Shown here one piece after another: positions 8,607-16,769 of a stretch of DNA of 64,000 bases; positions within the stretch are counted from its first letter, which is position 1; each line of letters opens with the position of its first letter. The stretch covers positions 62,001-126,000 of the forward strand of contig JBEKJP010000002.1 in NCBI GenBank assembly GCA_050011155.1, read 5' to 3'. A program made the translations under genes and the position numbers. The notes under the pieces were generated by a model that had not been told where the DNA came from, searched no databases, and was given only the letters and a program-made list of their open reading frames with translations. This stretch comes from Palsa-504 sp050011155. Its GTDB lineage: Bacteria > Actinomycetota > Actinomycetes > Streptosporangiales > Streptosporangiaceae.

Positions 8607-8624
8607 ATCACTATATTTAGTGAT
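8607..8624. promoter_or_regulatory. perfect 7-4-7 inverted repeat upstream of quinone oxidoreductase gene
   Basis: ATCACTA-tatt-TAGTGAT is a perfect inverted repeat centred 43 bases before the GTG at 8658, in the only A+T-rich stretch of this gap and overlapping a plausible -10 (tgatatgatt). Position and symmetry suggest a repressor operator; the regulator is unknown. Confidence 0.55.
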
Positions 8625-8657
8625 ATGATTTCACGTAACCCGAGGCCGGGAGGATGC

Positions 8658-9644
8658 GTGAGGGCAGCGCGCTGCGAGCAGTACGGCGGTCCGGAGAGCG
8701 TGGTCATCCGCGATATCCTCGGCCCGGAGGTTACCCCAGGTCACGTGCTGGTGGACGTGGGAGCGGCGGCGATCAACTACCCGGACCTGCTCCTCATCGC
8801 CAACCGCTACCAGGTGTCAGCGCCGCTGCCGTTCACCCCCGGCAGCGAGTTCGCCGGCCGGGTGGCCGCCGTGGGCGAGGGGGTGACCGGCCTGGCGGCC
8901 GGGGACCTGGTCTACGGCTCAGTGTTCACAGGTGCGATGGCCGAGCAGGTGCTGGTGCAGGCCCGCGCGGTCGCGCCGGTCCCCGCGGGTCTTTCGCTGA
9001 CCGAGGCGGCCGCGTTCCGGGTGACCTACCTGACCGCCTACCACGCACTGGTCACAGCCGGGGAACTGCGGCCGGGCCAGTGGGTGGTGGCCCTCGGTGC
9101 GGCCGGCGGCGTCGGCTCGGCCACGGTCGACGTCGCGGTCCGGCTCGGGGCCAGGGTGATCGCGGCCGCGTCCTCGCCGGAGCGCCTCAAGGTCTGCGCG
9201 GGGCTGGGGGCCGAGGCGGGCATCGACTACGTGAACGAGGATCTCAAGCAGCGGATCAAGGAGATCACCGGTGACGGGGCCGACCTGGCAGTGGATCCGG
9301 TCGGCGACCGCTGGGCCGAGCCCGCGCTGCGGGCGATCCGGTGGGGCGGGCGGTTCGTGACCGTCGGCTACGCCGGGGGAGACATCCCCCGCATCCCGCT
9401 CAACATCGTCCTGCTCAAGAACATCACCGTACGCGGGATAGAGCTGCGGACGTGGACCGAGCGGCTGACAGAGGAGACGGCGCGAGCCCAGCAGGCGCTG
9501 ACCGGCCTGCTCGCCCAGGGTATGCGGCCCGCGGTGTCCGAGGTGCACGAGCTCGAGGACATCGGCACCGCGCTGCGGCGCGTGGCCGACCGGGTCCCGA
9601 CAGGCAAGGTCGTCGTCCAGGTAAGGCCCCTCACGGCAGCCTGA
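8658..9644 (+). CDS. NADPH:quinone oxidoreductase-type zinc-independent MDR
   Basis: A 328-residue medium-chain dehydrogenase/reductase. It has a GroES-like N-terminus (INYPDLLLIANRYQVSAPLP then FTPGSEFAGRV, about 37-66) without zinc-binding cysteines, the nucleotide motif VVALGAAGGVGSATVDVA (about 143-160) and a C-terminal TGKVVVQV strand, all typical of quinone oxidoreductases acting on enones or quinones. GTG 8658 follows GGGAGG; the in-frame extension upstream crosses the palindromic promoter and is unlikely to be translated. It is followed closely by a decayed enoyl-CoA hydratase. Confidence 0.85.
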   Translation: MRAARCEQYGGPESVVIRDILGPEVTPGHVLVDVGAAAINYPDLLLIANRYQVSAPLPFTPGSEFAGRVAAVGEGVTGLAAGDLVYGSVFTGAMAEQVLVQARAVAPVPAGLSLTEAAAFRVTYLTAYHALVTAGELRPGQWVVALGAAGGVGSATVDVAVRLGARVIAAASSPERLKVCAGLGAEAGIDYVNEDLKQRIKEITGDGADLAVDPVGDRWAEPALRAIRWGGRFVTVGYAGGDIPRIPLNIVLLKNITVRGIELRTWTERLTEETARAQQALTGLLAQGMRPAVSEVHELEDIGTALRRVADRVPTGKVVVQVRPLTAA

Positions 9645-9668
9645 CGTCCGGACGATGGAAGGAGACGA

Positions 9669-10090
9669 ATGGCAGCGCTGGTGACGGTCGAGCGGCGCGG
9701 CTATGTCCAGGTTCGGCGCGCCCTGGTAGCGGGGGGGCGGTGCCGCGCTGCTGCTTCCCCGGCGTCCCCTATGCCGCGGCGATGGAACTGCTGCTCACGG
9801 GCGAACCCATCGGCGCAGGCCGGGCGGCGGCGCTCGGATTGGTCAATCGGCTCGTCCCGGACGGTGCGGCTCTCGACGGTGCGCTGCGGCTAGCCGAGGT
9901 AATCGCGGCCAACGGGCCGCTGGCCGTTGCCGTCACCAAGCAGATTGCCCGCGCGCAGGCTGACTGGACGCTGACGGAGGGATTCCAGCGGCAAGCGGAA
10001 GTGTGCAAACCGGTCTTCGGATCCCGGGACGCCTGGGAGGGCGCCGCCGCCCTCGCCGAGAAACGGGCACCGATCTGGCTCGACACTTAG
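9669..10090 (+). pseudogene. enoyl-CoA hydratase pseudogene, middle deleted
   Basis: ATG 9669 after AAGGAG opens MAALVTVERRGYVQV, a standard crotonase N-terminus. It then moves to another frame near the G-run at 9730-9737, after which VPYAAAMELLLTGEPIGAGR, LGLVNRLVPDGA and a complete C-terminus ending EKRAPIWLDT follow. The segment that should hold both oxyanion-hole loops and the catalytic Glu region (about 130 residues) is absent. The remains are about 140 codons rather than about 260. Classed as an internally deleted and frameshifted gene. Confidence 0.85.
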
Positions 10091-10095
10091 GCCGA

Positions 10096-10114
10096 ATCAG
10101 TCAACTGATATAAT
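10096..10114 (+). promoter_or_regulatory. palindromic operator overlapping a TATAAT -10 box
   Basis: ATCAGT-CA-ACTGAT (10096-10109) is a perfect 6-2-6 inverted repeat, and its last base begins TATAAT (10109-10114). A regulator bound here would block the promoter of the small protein/ligase operon. It has the same 6-2-6 geometry as the ACTGAC-NN-GTCAGT sites elsewhere but a different half-site. Confidence 0.6.
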
Positions 10115-10197
10115 CAATAGGCACCGCTTGGTCCGCGGACCGGACGATGCTAGCAGGTGCACCGTCAGCGATTTCCTCATATCAGGGAGTGCGGCAG

Positions 10198-10509
10198 ATG
10201 GCTGTGAGGCTGCGTACCGGACAGCAGCTAGTGAGTGCGGTCGACAACACGGCGGTGATCGTCATCCGGGCGCCCGCAGCTGAGTGCACCCTGACATGCG
10301 GCGGCGTGGCGATGGCGGGCCCCGGCGAGCCGGTCCCGGCCGCGGAACCCGACCCGTCGCTACTGGGCGGTAGCGAGCTCGGTAAGCGCTACGTCGACGA
10401 CGCGGACACGATCCAGGTGCTCTGCACCAAGGCGGGAACCGGCACCCTGGCGCTCGACGGCAAGCCGCTGCTGATCCAGGCGCCAAGGCCACTGCCGGCC
10501 TCGGACTGA
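10198..10509 (+). CDS. small conserved-looking protein of unknown function
   Basis: A 103-residue protein, not recognised. It is beta-rich, with VIVIRAPAAECTLTCGGVAM in the middle and a C-terminal DTIQVLCTKAGTGTLALDGK strand pair; the four cysteines are not spaced like a metal site. No signal peptide or membrane segment is visible. ATG 10198 has GGGAG eight bases upstream; an earlier in-frame ATG at 10147 has none. It ends 14 bp before the acyl-CoA ligase gene and shares its operator/promoter, so it may be an accessory to that ligase (inference). Confidence 0.6.
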   Translation: MAVRLRTGQQLVSAVDNTAVIVIRAPAAECTLTCGGVAMAGPGEPVPAAEPDPSLLGGSELGKRYVDDADTIQVLCTKAGTGTLALDGKPLLIQAPRPLPASD

Positions 10510-10523
10510 GCGGGGATCCGCTG

Positions 10524-12023
10524 GTGCGCCTGACGCTGCTCCTCGACATGGCCGTTGACGGGTTCGGTCACCGTGTCCTCGCTGGCCGCAGGTCCGGCGG
10601 GATCACCGCCGCCGAACTGGCCCGACAGTCGCATTCCGGGGCCGCGCTGCTCCGCCAGCGAGGCGCCGGCGCCCTCGTCTACCTGGACGTCAACGGTCCG
10701 GCTTTCCCGGTCGCGCTGTTCGCGGCCGCGCGGTCGGGAATACCGCTAGTACCGCTCAACTACCGGCTTGGGCAGCGGCAACTCGACGCGCTGCTCGCCC
10801 GGCACCCGGCGGCAGTGGGCATCGGCGGCCCCGGCGTACTGGCGCACTTCCAGCGAGCCGGCCTTGACGCGATGACCGCCGACGAGTGGCTGACGCACAC
10901 CACCGCCGATCGCAGCGAGGTCAGCGGTGCCCCCAGCGATGAGGAAGAGAACCCGGTCGCCGTCGTCATCTACACCAGCGGGACCACGTCCGAGCCCAAG
11001 GGCGTGCTGCTGCGTCACGAGAACCTCGTGTCCTACGTCCTGGGGTCAGTGGAATTCGCGTCCGCTGACGAGAAGGAGGCCGCCCTGGTCAGCGTGCCTC
11101 CTTACCACATCGCCGCCGTCGCCAACGTGGTCACCAATCTTTACGCAGGGCGCCGCACCCTCGTGCTGGAAGCCTTCACCCCTGGAGAGTGGCTCCGCAC
11201 GGTACGGGAAGAAGAGGTTACCAGCGCGATGGTGGTACCGACCATGCTGGCGCGGATCATCGACAGCGCGGAAGACCTGTCGGTGCCGTCCCTGCGGTCG
11301 CTGTCCTACGGAGGCGCCCCCATGCCGGCCGCGCTCATCAAACGGGCGCTGCGGAAATGGACCGGGGTCGATTTCGTCAACGCGTACGGGCTGACCGAGA
11401 CCAGCTCGACCATCGCCCTGCTCGGTCCGCAGGACCACCGGGCCGCCCTCGCATCGGATGACCCGGTGGAGCGCGCGCGCCTGTCCTCGGTCGGCAGGCC
11501 GCTGCCCGGGATCGAGCTCGAGATCCGCGGGCCCGGCGGAGAGATCCTCGGTGCCGGGCAGGCCGGCCGGATATACGTGCGCGGCAGCCAGGTGTCCGCC
11601 GAGTACGCGGGCCTGGGCCGGGCGGTCGACGACCACGGCTTCTTTGATACCAGGGACGACGGCTACCTGGACGAGGACGGATACCTGTTCGTCAGCGGAC
11701 GGGCCGACGACACGATCATTCGGGGGGCGGAGAATATCGCTCCCGCGGAGATCGAGGACGTCCTGCTCAGGCACCCGGCGGTACTCGACGCGGTGGTGTT
11801 CGGCGTACCCGACCAGGATTGGGGGCAGCGGATCGAAGCCGCCGTCGTCCTCCGGCCGGAGACCGGCGTCGACCCAGCCGACCTGCGCGACTTCACTATG
11901 CGGGCACTCCGGTCGAGCAAGACCCCTGACCGCTTCTGGCTGCTCGACGCGCTGCCGCGTACCGAGACCGGCAAGCTGCTACGCCGCATGGTTCCCGGCC
12001 TGGTAGAGGAGGCCGGGCGATAG
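10524..12023 (+). CDS. AMP-dependent acyl-CoA synthetase/ligase
   Basis: A 499-residue ANL-superfamily ligase. The ATP/AMP loop VVIYTSGTTSEPKGVLLRHE lies near residue 150, NAYGLTETSST near 290, the hinge region GRADDTIIRGAENIAPAEIE near 392 and the catalytic Lys in PRTETGKLLRR near 484. It should activate a carboxylic acid to its CoA ester via the adenylate; the chain type cannot be judged. The GTG start at 10524 lies directly after the small protein. It converges with the acyl-CoA dehydrogenase gene, leaving only 3 bp between stops. Confidence 0.9.
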   Translation: MRLTLLLDMAVDGFGHRVLAGRRSGGITAAELARQSHSGAALLRQRGAGALVYLDVNGPAFPVALFAAARSGIPLVPLNYRLGQRQLDALLARHPAAVGIGGPGVLAHFQRAGLDAMTADEWLTHTTADRSEVSGAPSDEEENPVAVVIYTSGTTSEPKGVLLRHENLVSYVLGSVEFASADEKEAALVSVPPYHIAAVANVVTNLYAGRRTLVLEAFTPGEWLRTVREEEVTSAMVVPTMLARIIDSAEDLSVPSLRSLSYGGAPMPAALIKRALRKWTGVDFVNAYGLTETSSTIALLGPQDHRAALASDDPVERARLSSVGRPLPGIELEIRGPGGEILGAGQAGRIYVRGSQVSAEYAGLGRAVDDHGFFDTRDDGYLDEDGYLFVSGRADDTIIRGAENIAPAEIEDVLLRHPAVLDAVVFGVPDQDWGQRIEAAVVLRPETGVDPADLRDFTMRALRSSKTPDRFWLLDALPRTETGKLLRRMVPGLVEEAGR

Positions 12024-12026
12024 GCG

Positions 12027-13085
12027 TCACTCCAGCAGCGCGACCAGACGCTCGTAGTGCTCGGCGGGCGCGCCGTACAGTATCTCGTTGACCTTGGCCC
12101 GCCGCAGATACAGATGCAGGTCGTGCTCCCAGGTGAAACCGATGCCGCCATGAGCCTGCAGAGCCTCCCCGGCCAGCGCGGCCACGCCCTCGGCAGTGAA
12201 CGCCTTGGCGGCGCTGGCCGCCACCGTGGCACCGGCAACGCCCGCATCCAGGGCCATAGCCGCGTAGTAGGTCGCCGCCCGGGCTCCCCTGAGAGTCGTC
12301 AGCATGCCCGCTACCTTGTGCTTCACCGCCTGGAAGCTGCCCAGTGGCCGGCCGAACTGCTTGCGCACCTTGACGTACCCGACTGTCATCTCCAGCAGCC
12401 GCTCGCCGATGCCGAGGGAGTCGGCCGCGCTGAGCACCGCGGCCGCATCGGCTAGCCACCGGATGTCCGCCCGGTCCGCGGCGACCACGTCCGGAGCGCG
12501 GGCCCGGACGCCGTCGAGTACCACGTCGTACCAGCGGCGGGTCTCATCCAGCGTGCGCCGGGCCTCGACCGCGGTCCGGGCCCGATCGACCAGCACGAGG
12601 CGGCCACCCTGGTCGGTGGCCGCCGTTACCAGCAGCCAGTCGGCCGCCATGGCCGCCTGGACCGCGGTGGCGCGCCCGCCGAGCATCAGGTCGCCACCGT
12701 CGTAGCGGCCGGTTACCGGCCCGTGGCAGGCCAAGCTGGCCTTGAGCTCGCCGGCGGCGAGAGCGGGAAGCAGTTCCGGACGCCCGAGTCGGGCGAGCGC
12801 GAGCCCGATCAGCGCGCTGTCGGTGAACGCCCCGGGGGCGGCCGCGCGGCCGATCTCCTCGGCCACCAGGCACAGCTCGACAAGCCCCTGGCCCGCCCCG
12901 TCATACTCGTCCGGCACGGCCAGGCCGATCCAGCCCAGCTCGGCGCCGCTCTGCCACAGCTTGTCGTCCACGTCCTTGCCTGAAGCTGCCAGCGACCGCA
13001 CCAGCTGCGGCGGGCAGCTCACGGCGAGCATCCCGCGGGACACCTCGCGCAGCGCAGCCTGTTCCTCCGTCAGTTCGAAGTCCAC
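12027..13085 (-). CDS. acyl-CoA dehydrogenase (short, FadE-type)
   Basis: A 352-residue acyl-CoA dehydrogenase of the shorter actinobacterial type found as one subunit of steroid/sterol side-chain heterotetramers. MDFELTEEQAALREVSRGML opens the N-terminal helical domain. The middle domain is reduced, and the C-terminal domain has RKQFGRPLGSFQAVKHKVA and QAHGGIGFTWEHDLHLYLRR. The Glu of the classical Y-EGT motif is absent at the end, as in non-catalytic partner subunits. GTG 13085 follows GGGAG. Last gene of the ligase-dehydratase-ACAD operon; a partner subunit is not adjacent. Confidence 0.85.
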   Translation of the reverse strand: MDFELTEEQAALREVSRGMLAVSCPPQLVRSLAASGKDVDDKLWQSGAELGWIGLAVPDEYDGAGQGLVELCLVAEEIGRAAAPGAFTDSALIGLALARLGRPELLPALAAGELKASLACHGPVTGRYDGGDLMLGGRATAVQAAMAADWLLVTAATDQGGRLVLVDRARTAVEARRTLDETRRWYDVVLDGVRARAPDVVAADRADIRWLADAAAVLSAADSLGIGERLLEMTVGYVKVRKQFGRPLGSFQAVKHKVAGMLTTLRGARAATYYAAMALDAGVAGATVAASAAKAFTAEGVAALAGEALQAHGGIGFTWEHDLHLYLRRAKVNEILYGAPAEHYERLVALLE

Positions 13086-13120
13086 CTGGGCTCCCTGATC
13101 ACGTCATAGACCCGGCTGGC

Positions 13121-14356
13121 TCATGCATGGCGCGCGATCTCGACCGCCAGCAGTTCCTCCAGGGAACTGGCGGGCGGCGCGGGCAGTTCGACCGCGCGTT
13201 CCCTGGTCGGCAGCAGCACGACAGCGCTGCCGGGGGTGGTTTGCTCGCCGCGCTGGTTCCAGCAGCTCACCTCGAGGTGGACCTCGTTGCGGCCGTCGGC
13301 CCGGATCTTGTCCACCACCGTGCCGCGGACCCAGGTGGTGTCGCCGATGTAGTTGAATCTGCGATGCTGGCAGCGTAGCCGCAGCAGCCAGCCGTCGTCC
13401 CCCATCCAGTCGGTCAGCGCGTGGGTCAGCCAGGTCTCGCGCATCGCGCCGTAATCGTAGCTCATCGGGATGCCGAGTTCCTGCGCCCGGGCCGGGTCCC
13501 AGTGCAGCCGCTGCACGGTGTCGGGGATGTTGCGCGCGTTGGTCGGGTACAGGCCGGGTGCCTTGCGGCGGATCCTGCGGGCGATGCCAAACGCGCCTGG
13601 CGGCGTCAGCTGCATGCCCCAGCCAAGGTGCCAGACCACTAGGTCGGTGACCACCAGCGGGCCCTTGACCCGCGGCTGGATCTCCTCGCCCACCTCGATG
13701 TCCTCGAAATACCTGGTCTGCGGGCCACGGCGGGTCTCGGCGTCGTAGGCGGCGTCGATCTCGGCGATCTGGCCGTCGGTGTAGGGGTCGAAGGTGACCG
13801 GCTGCTTGTCCGCCGACCGCTCCCTGGAGCTATGCCGTTCGACGTTGATCCAGGTGCCGCGCTGGATGGTGACGATCTGGCCGTTGCCGTTGGCATACAG
13901 GAAGTCGTGCGTCACGTGCGCGGCCCGGCCGCCGAAACCGCTCGGCCTGTCTTCCACGCCGACCTGGGCCCGGACGACATGGCAGCGATCGCCTTCGGTG
14001 AGCGGGCGGTAGTACTCGAACTCCATCGCCGCCTGGTACGAGCCCAGTCCGGCAAAGGGGTCACCCTTGAGCAGTTCCTTCTGCGCGGGGCTGGGCGGCG
14101 GGGCCGCGTTCTCGCCCATGCAGTAGGTGAAGTTCGGCGGCGCTATCAGGCCGCCCCAGCGGGTGTCCTTGCCGTATTCGGGGTCGCAGTAGAGCGGGTT
14201 GTCGTCGCCGTACCCGTAAGCGAAGTGCCTGATGGCGTCGGCCGTCACCGCGGTGATGTGCGCCGGGTTGATGCGCAGCGGAATTCCGATCCGCTGGCGC
14301 GAGCGCTCGAACGACTCGGCGGTGAGGACGCCGTAGCCAGCCCGCTCAGAGGTCAT
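13121..14356 (-). CDS. MaoC-type double hot-dog acyl dehydratase
   Basis: A 411-residue protein with two hot-dog halves. The N-terminal FAS1-like dehydratase domain has IRHFAYGYGDDNPLYCDPEY near residue 42; the usual hydratase His after NP is Tyr, as is common in this N-terminal half. The C-terminal half runs from the YFEDIEVGEEI strand (about 222) to RETWLTHALTDWMGDDGWLL and RRFNYIGDTTWVRGTV. Such proteins hydrate enoyl-CoAs in lipid or sterol breakdown. The ATG overlaps the stop of the upstream ligase by 4 bases (ATGA), so the operon order is ligase, hydratase, dehydrogenase. Confidence 0.8.
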   Translation of the reverse strand: MTSERAGYGVLTAESFERSRQRIGIPLRINPAHITAVTADAIRHFAYGYGDDNPLYCDPEYGKDTRWGGLIAPPNFTYCMGENAAPPPSPAQKELLKGDPFAGLGSYQAAMEFEYYRPLTEGDRCHVVRAQVGVEDRPSGFGGRAAHVTHDFLYANGNGQIVTIQRGTWINVERHSSRERSADKQPVTFDPYTDGQIAEIDAAYDAETRRGPQTRYFEDIEVGEEIQPRVKGPLVVTDLVVWHLGWGMQLTPPGAFGIARRIRRKAPGLYPTNARNIPDTVQRLHWDPARAQELGIPMSYDYGAMRETWLTHALTDWMGDDGWLLRLRCQHRRFNYIGDTTWVRGTVVDKIRADGRNEVHLEVSCWNQRGEQTTPGSAVVLLPTRERAVELPAPPASSLEELLAVEIARHA

Positions 14357-15933
14357 GAGGGCTCTCCTGTCATCGCGGCGCCGGGGACGGCCGGGGTTCC
14401 GGGAACCCCGGCGGTTTCGCGCGGGTGGATGCCGCCGAAGTAGTGCTCGCGGACCAGCGCACGGCTGATCTTGAGCGACGGTGTCCTCGGGAGGTGGTCC
14501 ACCACTTTGATCGCTACCGGCCGCTGGTACCTGGTCAGCCTGCTGGTGAGGTACTGCATGAGCTCCTCTTCTGTGGCCGGGCTGCGCAGCGTCACCGCGG
14601 CCGCAGGCACCTGGCCGAGCCGGGCGTCCGGCAGCGCGACGGCCGACGCCTCGTCGACCGCCGGGTGGGCGGCCAGCGCGTCCTCGATCACGCTCGGAGG
14701 GATCTTGAATCCGCCGCGGTTGATCGCGTCATCCGCCCGCCCGCGGATGAACAGGAACCGGTCGTCGTCCATGGTGGCCAGGTCGGTGGTGCGCAGCCAG
14801 GCGCCTTCTTCTCCCGGCAGCTGGCCGCCGCGCGCCTCTAGCAGGCCGGTCTGCCCGTCCGGGAGGACCACGCCGGTTTCCGGGTCGACGATGCGCAGCT
14901 CGATGCCGTGATGGGCCCGTCCGACGCTGCCTCGCTTCCGCGGTCCCCACTGCTTCTTGTCCTTCAGCGTCCACCCGGCGATCGCCCCCGCGAACTCGGT
15001 CGCTCCGTAGGTGCCGAGCACCGGGATCCCGTAACGCTCCTCGAACTCTTCCGCCAGCTCCGGTGGCAACGGCGCGGTGCCAGAGCCGACCGCGCGGACG
15101 CTTTCGAACGTCTCCGCCGGGACTGCGGCCTGCAGCACCATCCGCAGCGCGGCGGGGGCCAGCCGGAGGTAACCCGGCCGGTACCGCCTGACCAGCTCTA
15201 CCCACGGGCCGACCTCGAACTTCTCCAGCAAGGCGACGCTGCGTCCCTCGACCACGTGCGCGACCGCGAAGTACAGCCCGCTGATGTGCGCCAGGGAGGC
15301 CCACAAGATGTCGGTCCGGCTGCGCAGGTGCGGCTCGTGCCCCTCGTCGAGGACCAGTCCGGCCGCGCGGAATGCCGCCGTCATCCGGGCGTAGGTCAGC
15401 TCGACCCGCTTGGGCCGCCCGGTCGTGCCGCTGGTCATCATCAGCACCGCGACATCGCCCGGGTCCCGCAGCGACGGACTCGGTGACCACGGGACCGGCT
15501 GCGCCGCCAGAGCCCGGTCTGCTCCGGCCCGCAGCGCGATCGCGCCTACGGTCCTGGACGAGGTCAGCACCGCGTCGCGGGCCCAGTCCGCGTCCTCGGC
15601 CACGATCACGTCCGGAGCCAGGTCGACGATATCTTGCTCCAGGCCGATGTCGCCCAGGTGCGGGCTCAGCGTCACCACCTCGCGCCCGGTGCCGAGGACG
15701 GCGATCAGCGCCGCTAGCGGACCGGGCCGGTTCCGCAAGACGATGCCTACCCGCCGGGCGGCGGAGTGCGCGGCCAGCAGGGACACCAGGTCGGCGGCTG
15801 CATCCGAGTAGAACGACCAGGGAAACGCCAGGCCTTCGAAGAACAGCGCGGGCGCGCCCGGATCCAGCCGCACCATCTGGGAGATCCGGCGTGACAGCAA
15901 CGAGTCGGGCACCCGAGAGCTGTTGTCGGTCAT
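14353..15933 (-). CDS. AMP-dependent acyl-CoA synthetase/ligase
   Basis: A 526-residue ANL ligase. The phosphate loop VLMMTSGTTGRPKRVELTYA lies near residue 164, LGTYGATEFAG near 309, GRADDAINRGGFKIPPSVIE near 416 and the catalytic Lys in RTPSLKISRAL near 490. The short tail beyond this (GVPGTPAVPGAAM) is low complexity. It leads the minus-strand operon with the MaoC dehydratase and the short acyl-CoA dehydrogenase, giving the first three steps of CoA-linked degradation of one acid. Promoter elements are expected in the gap to its right. Confidence 0.9.
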   Translation of the reverse strand: MTDNSSRVPDSLLSRRISQMVRLDPGAPALFFEGLAFPWSFYSDAAADLVSLLAAHSAARRVGIVLRNRPGPLAALIAVLGTGREVVTLSPHLGDIGLEQDIVDLAPDVIVAEDADWARDAVLTSSRTVGAIALRAGADRALAAQPVPWSPSPSLRDPGDVAVLMMTSGTTGRPKRVELTYARMTAAFRAAGLVLDEGHEPHLRSRTDILWASLAHISGLYFAVAHVVEGRSVALLEKFEVGPWVELVRRYRPGYLRLAPAALRMVLQAAVPAETFESVRAVGSGTAPLPPELAEEFEERYGIPVLGTYGATEFAGAIAGWTLKDKKQWGPRKRGSVGRAHHGIELRIVDPETGVVLPDGQTGLLEARGGQLPGEEGAWLRTTDLATMDDDRFLFIRGRADDAINRGGFKIPPSVIEDALAAHPAVDEASAVALPDARLGQVPAAAVTLRSPATEEELMQYLTSRLTRYQRPVAIKVVDHLPRTPSLKISRALVREHYFGGIHPRETAGVPGTPAVPGAAMTGEPS

Positions 15934-16282
15934 CGGTCTGGCCCTCCAGGCAGTCGGCTGGTTACGCTCTCATGCTCCAGCTGCCGGTTCATTATAAGCT
16001 TATAAGGTATAATCATATTACTAAAAGAGATAAATGTTGTCCATCGAACGGTGAGGCCTAGCGCGGATGATGACGGTCAGGCCCCGAATGGATGAAGAGC
16101 CTTAGTTTTACGGCGAAGCGGGCCGCTGCGAAGGATTCGCCACCCGGGAGAAGGGCTTCGAGATGGCCGTGCCCGCCAGGTACCCGGAGTAGGCCGCCAG
16201 CGAGGTCATGCCGGTGCTGTCGCTGATGAGATTATTTAACTAACTCTTTTGTCATACCGGGGTGAATGTGGCGCGGTCGCGG
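15934..16282. other. 349-bp non-genic gap with palindromic promoter and coding remnant
   Basis: The gap before the ligase start holds TTATAAGCTTATAA (15992-16005), a perfect 14-bp palindrome. It is flanked by TATAAT on the minus strand (15990-15995), suited to the ligase operon, and TATAAT on the plus strand (16008-16013). Farther right, 16101-16227 reads on the minus strand as MTSLAAYSGYLAGTAISKPF followed by about a dozen further codons to a TAA. It looks protein-like but I cannot assign it to a family; it may be a scrap of a lost gene. An A+T block at 16228-16255 ends the gap. Confidence 0.4.
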
Positions 16283-16756
16283 TTACGTCCAGTCGGCCAG
16301 GTCGAGGACGGACTGGATCAGGGTGTAGCCGGCCGGGATCGGCGCCTGCGGCTGAGACGACAGCATCCGCAGCGTGCGCCGGGCGATCCGCCACGTCCTG
16401 CCGTCGTCCCGCAGCCGGTCGCGGAACAGCACCTCTGCCCGGTTGATCTGGCCGGGCTTGTCCTTCAAGGTCCACCGGATCCACCCGTAGCACGTGCCCC
16501 AGATCCCCTGGCTGTCCTCGCCGACGACGTGATTGGTTATCTCATGCACGGTCCACGCGCAGGTGTCGTGGAAAGGGACGAAGTTCTCGAGCCACGCTTC
16601 CATGCCGTCGAAGGTGCGGTGCGGGTAATCGGCCTGCACGTCGGGGGTGAATACGGTCCGGAAAAAATCCCAGTCGCGCGCGTCGATCGCGAGGGCATAG
16701 CCGTTCTGCAGCCGCATCGCCTCCAGGGCGATCCTGCTCAAATCGCTGGCGGGCAT
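16283..16756 (-). CDS. SnoaL-like (NTF2-fold) protein
   Basis: A 157-residue NTF2-like domain protein. The helical start LQNGYALAIDARDWDFFRTV, the strand DVQADYPHRTFDGMEAWLENF and the later WTVHEITNHVV and RIARRTLRML strands match the SnoaL-like/ring-hydroxylating beta-type family of small hydratase, isomerase or binding proteins. The ATG at 16756 follows GGGAGG. It lies 13 bp after the HsaA-like monooxygenase gene and is co-directional with it, so it probably acts on the monooxygenase substrate or product. Confidence 0.75.
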   Translation of the reverse strand: MPASDLSRIALEAMRLQNGYALAIDARDWDFFRTVFTPDVQADYPHRTFDGMEAWLENFVPFHDTCAWTVHEITNHVVGEDSQGIWGTCYGWIRWTLKDKPGQINRAEVLFRDRLRDDGRTWRIARRTLRMLSSQPQAPIPAGYTLIQSVLDLADWT

Positions 16757-16769
16757 CGCAACCTCCCGG

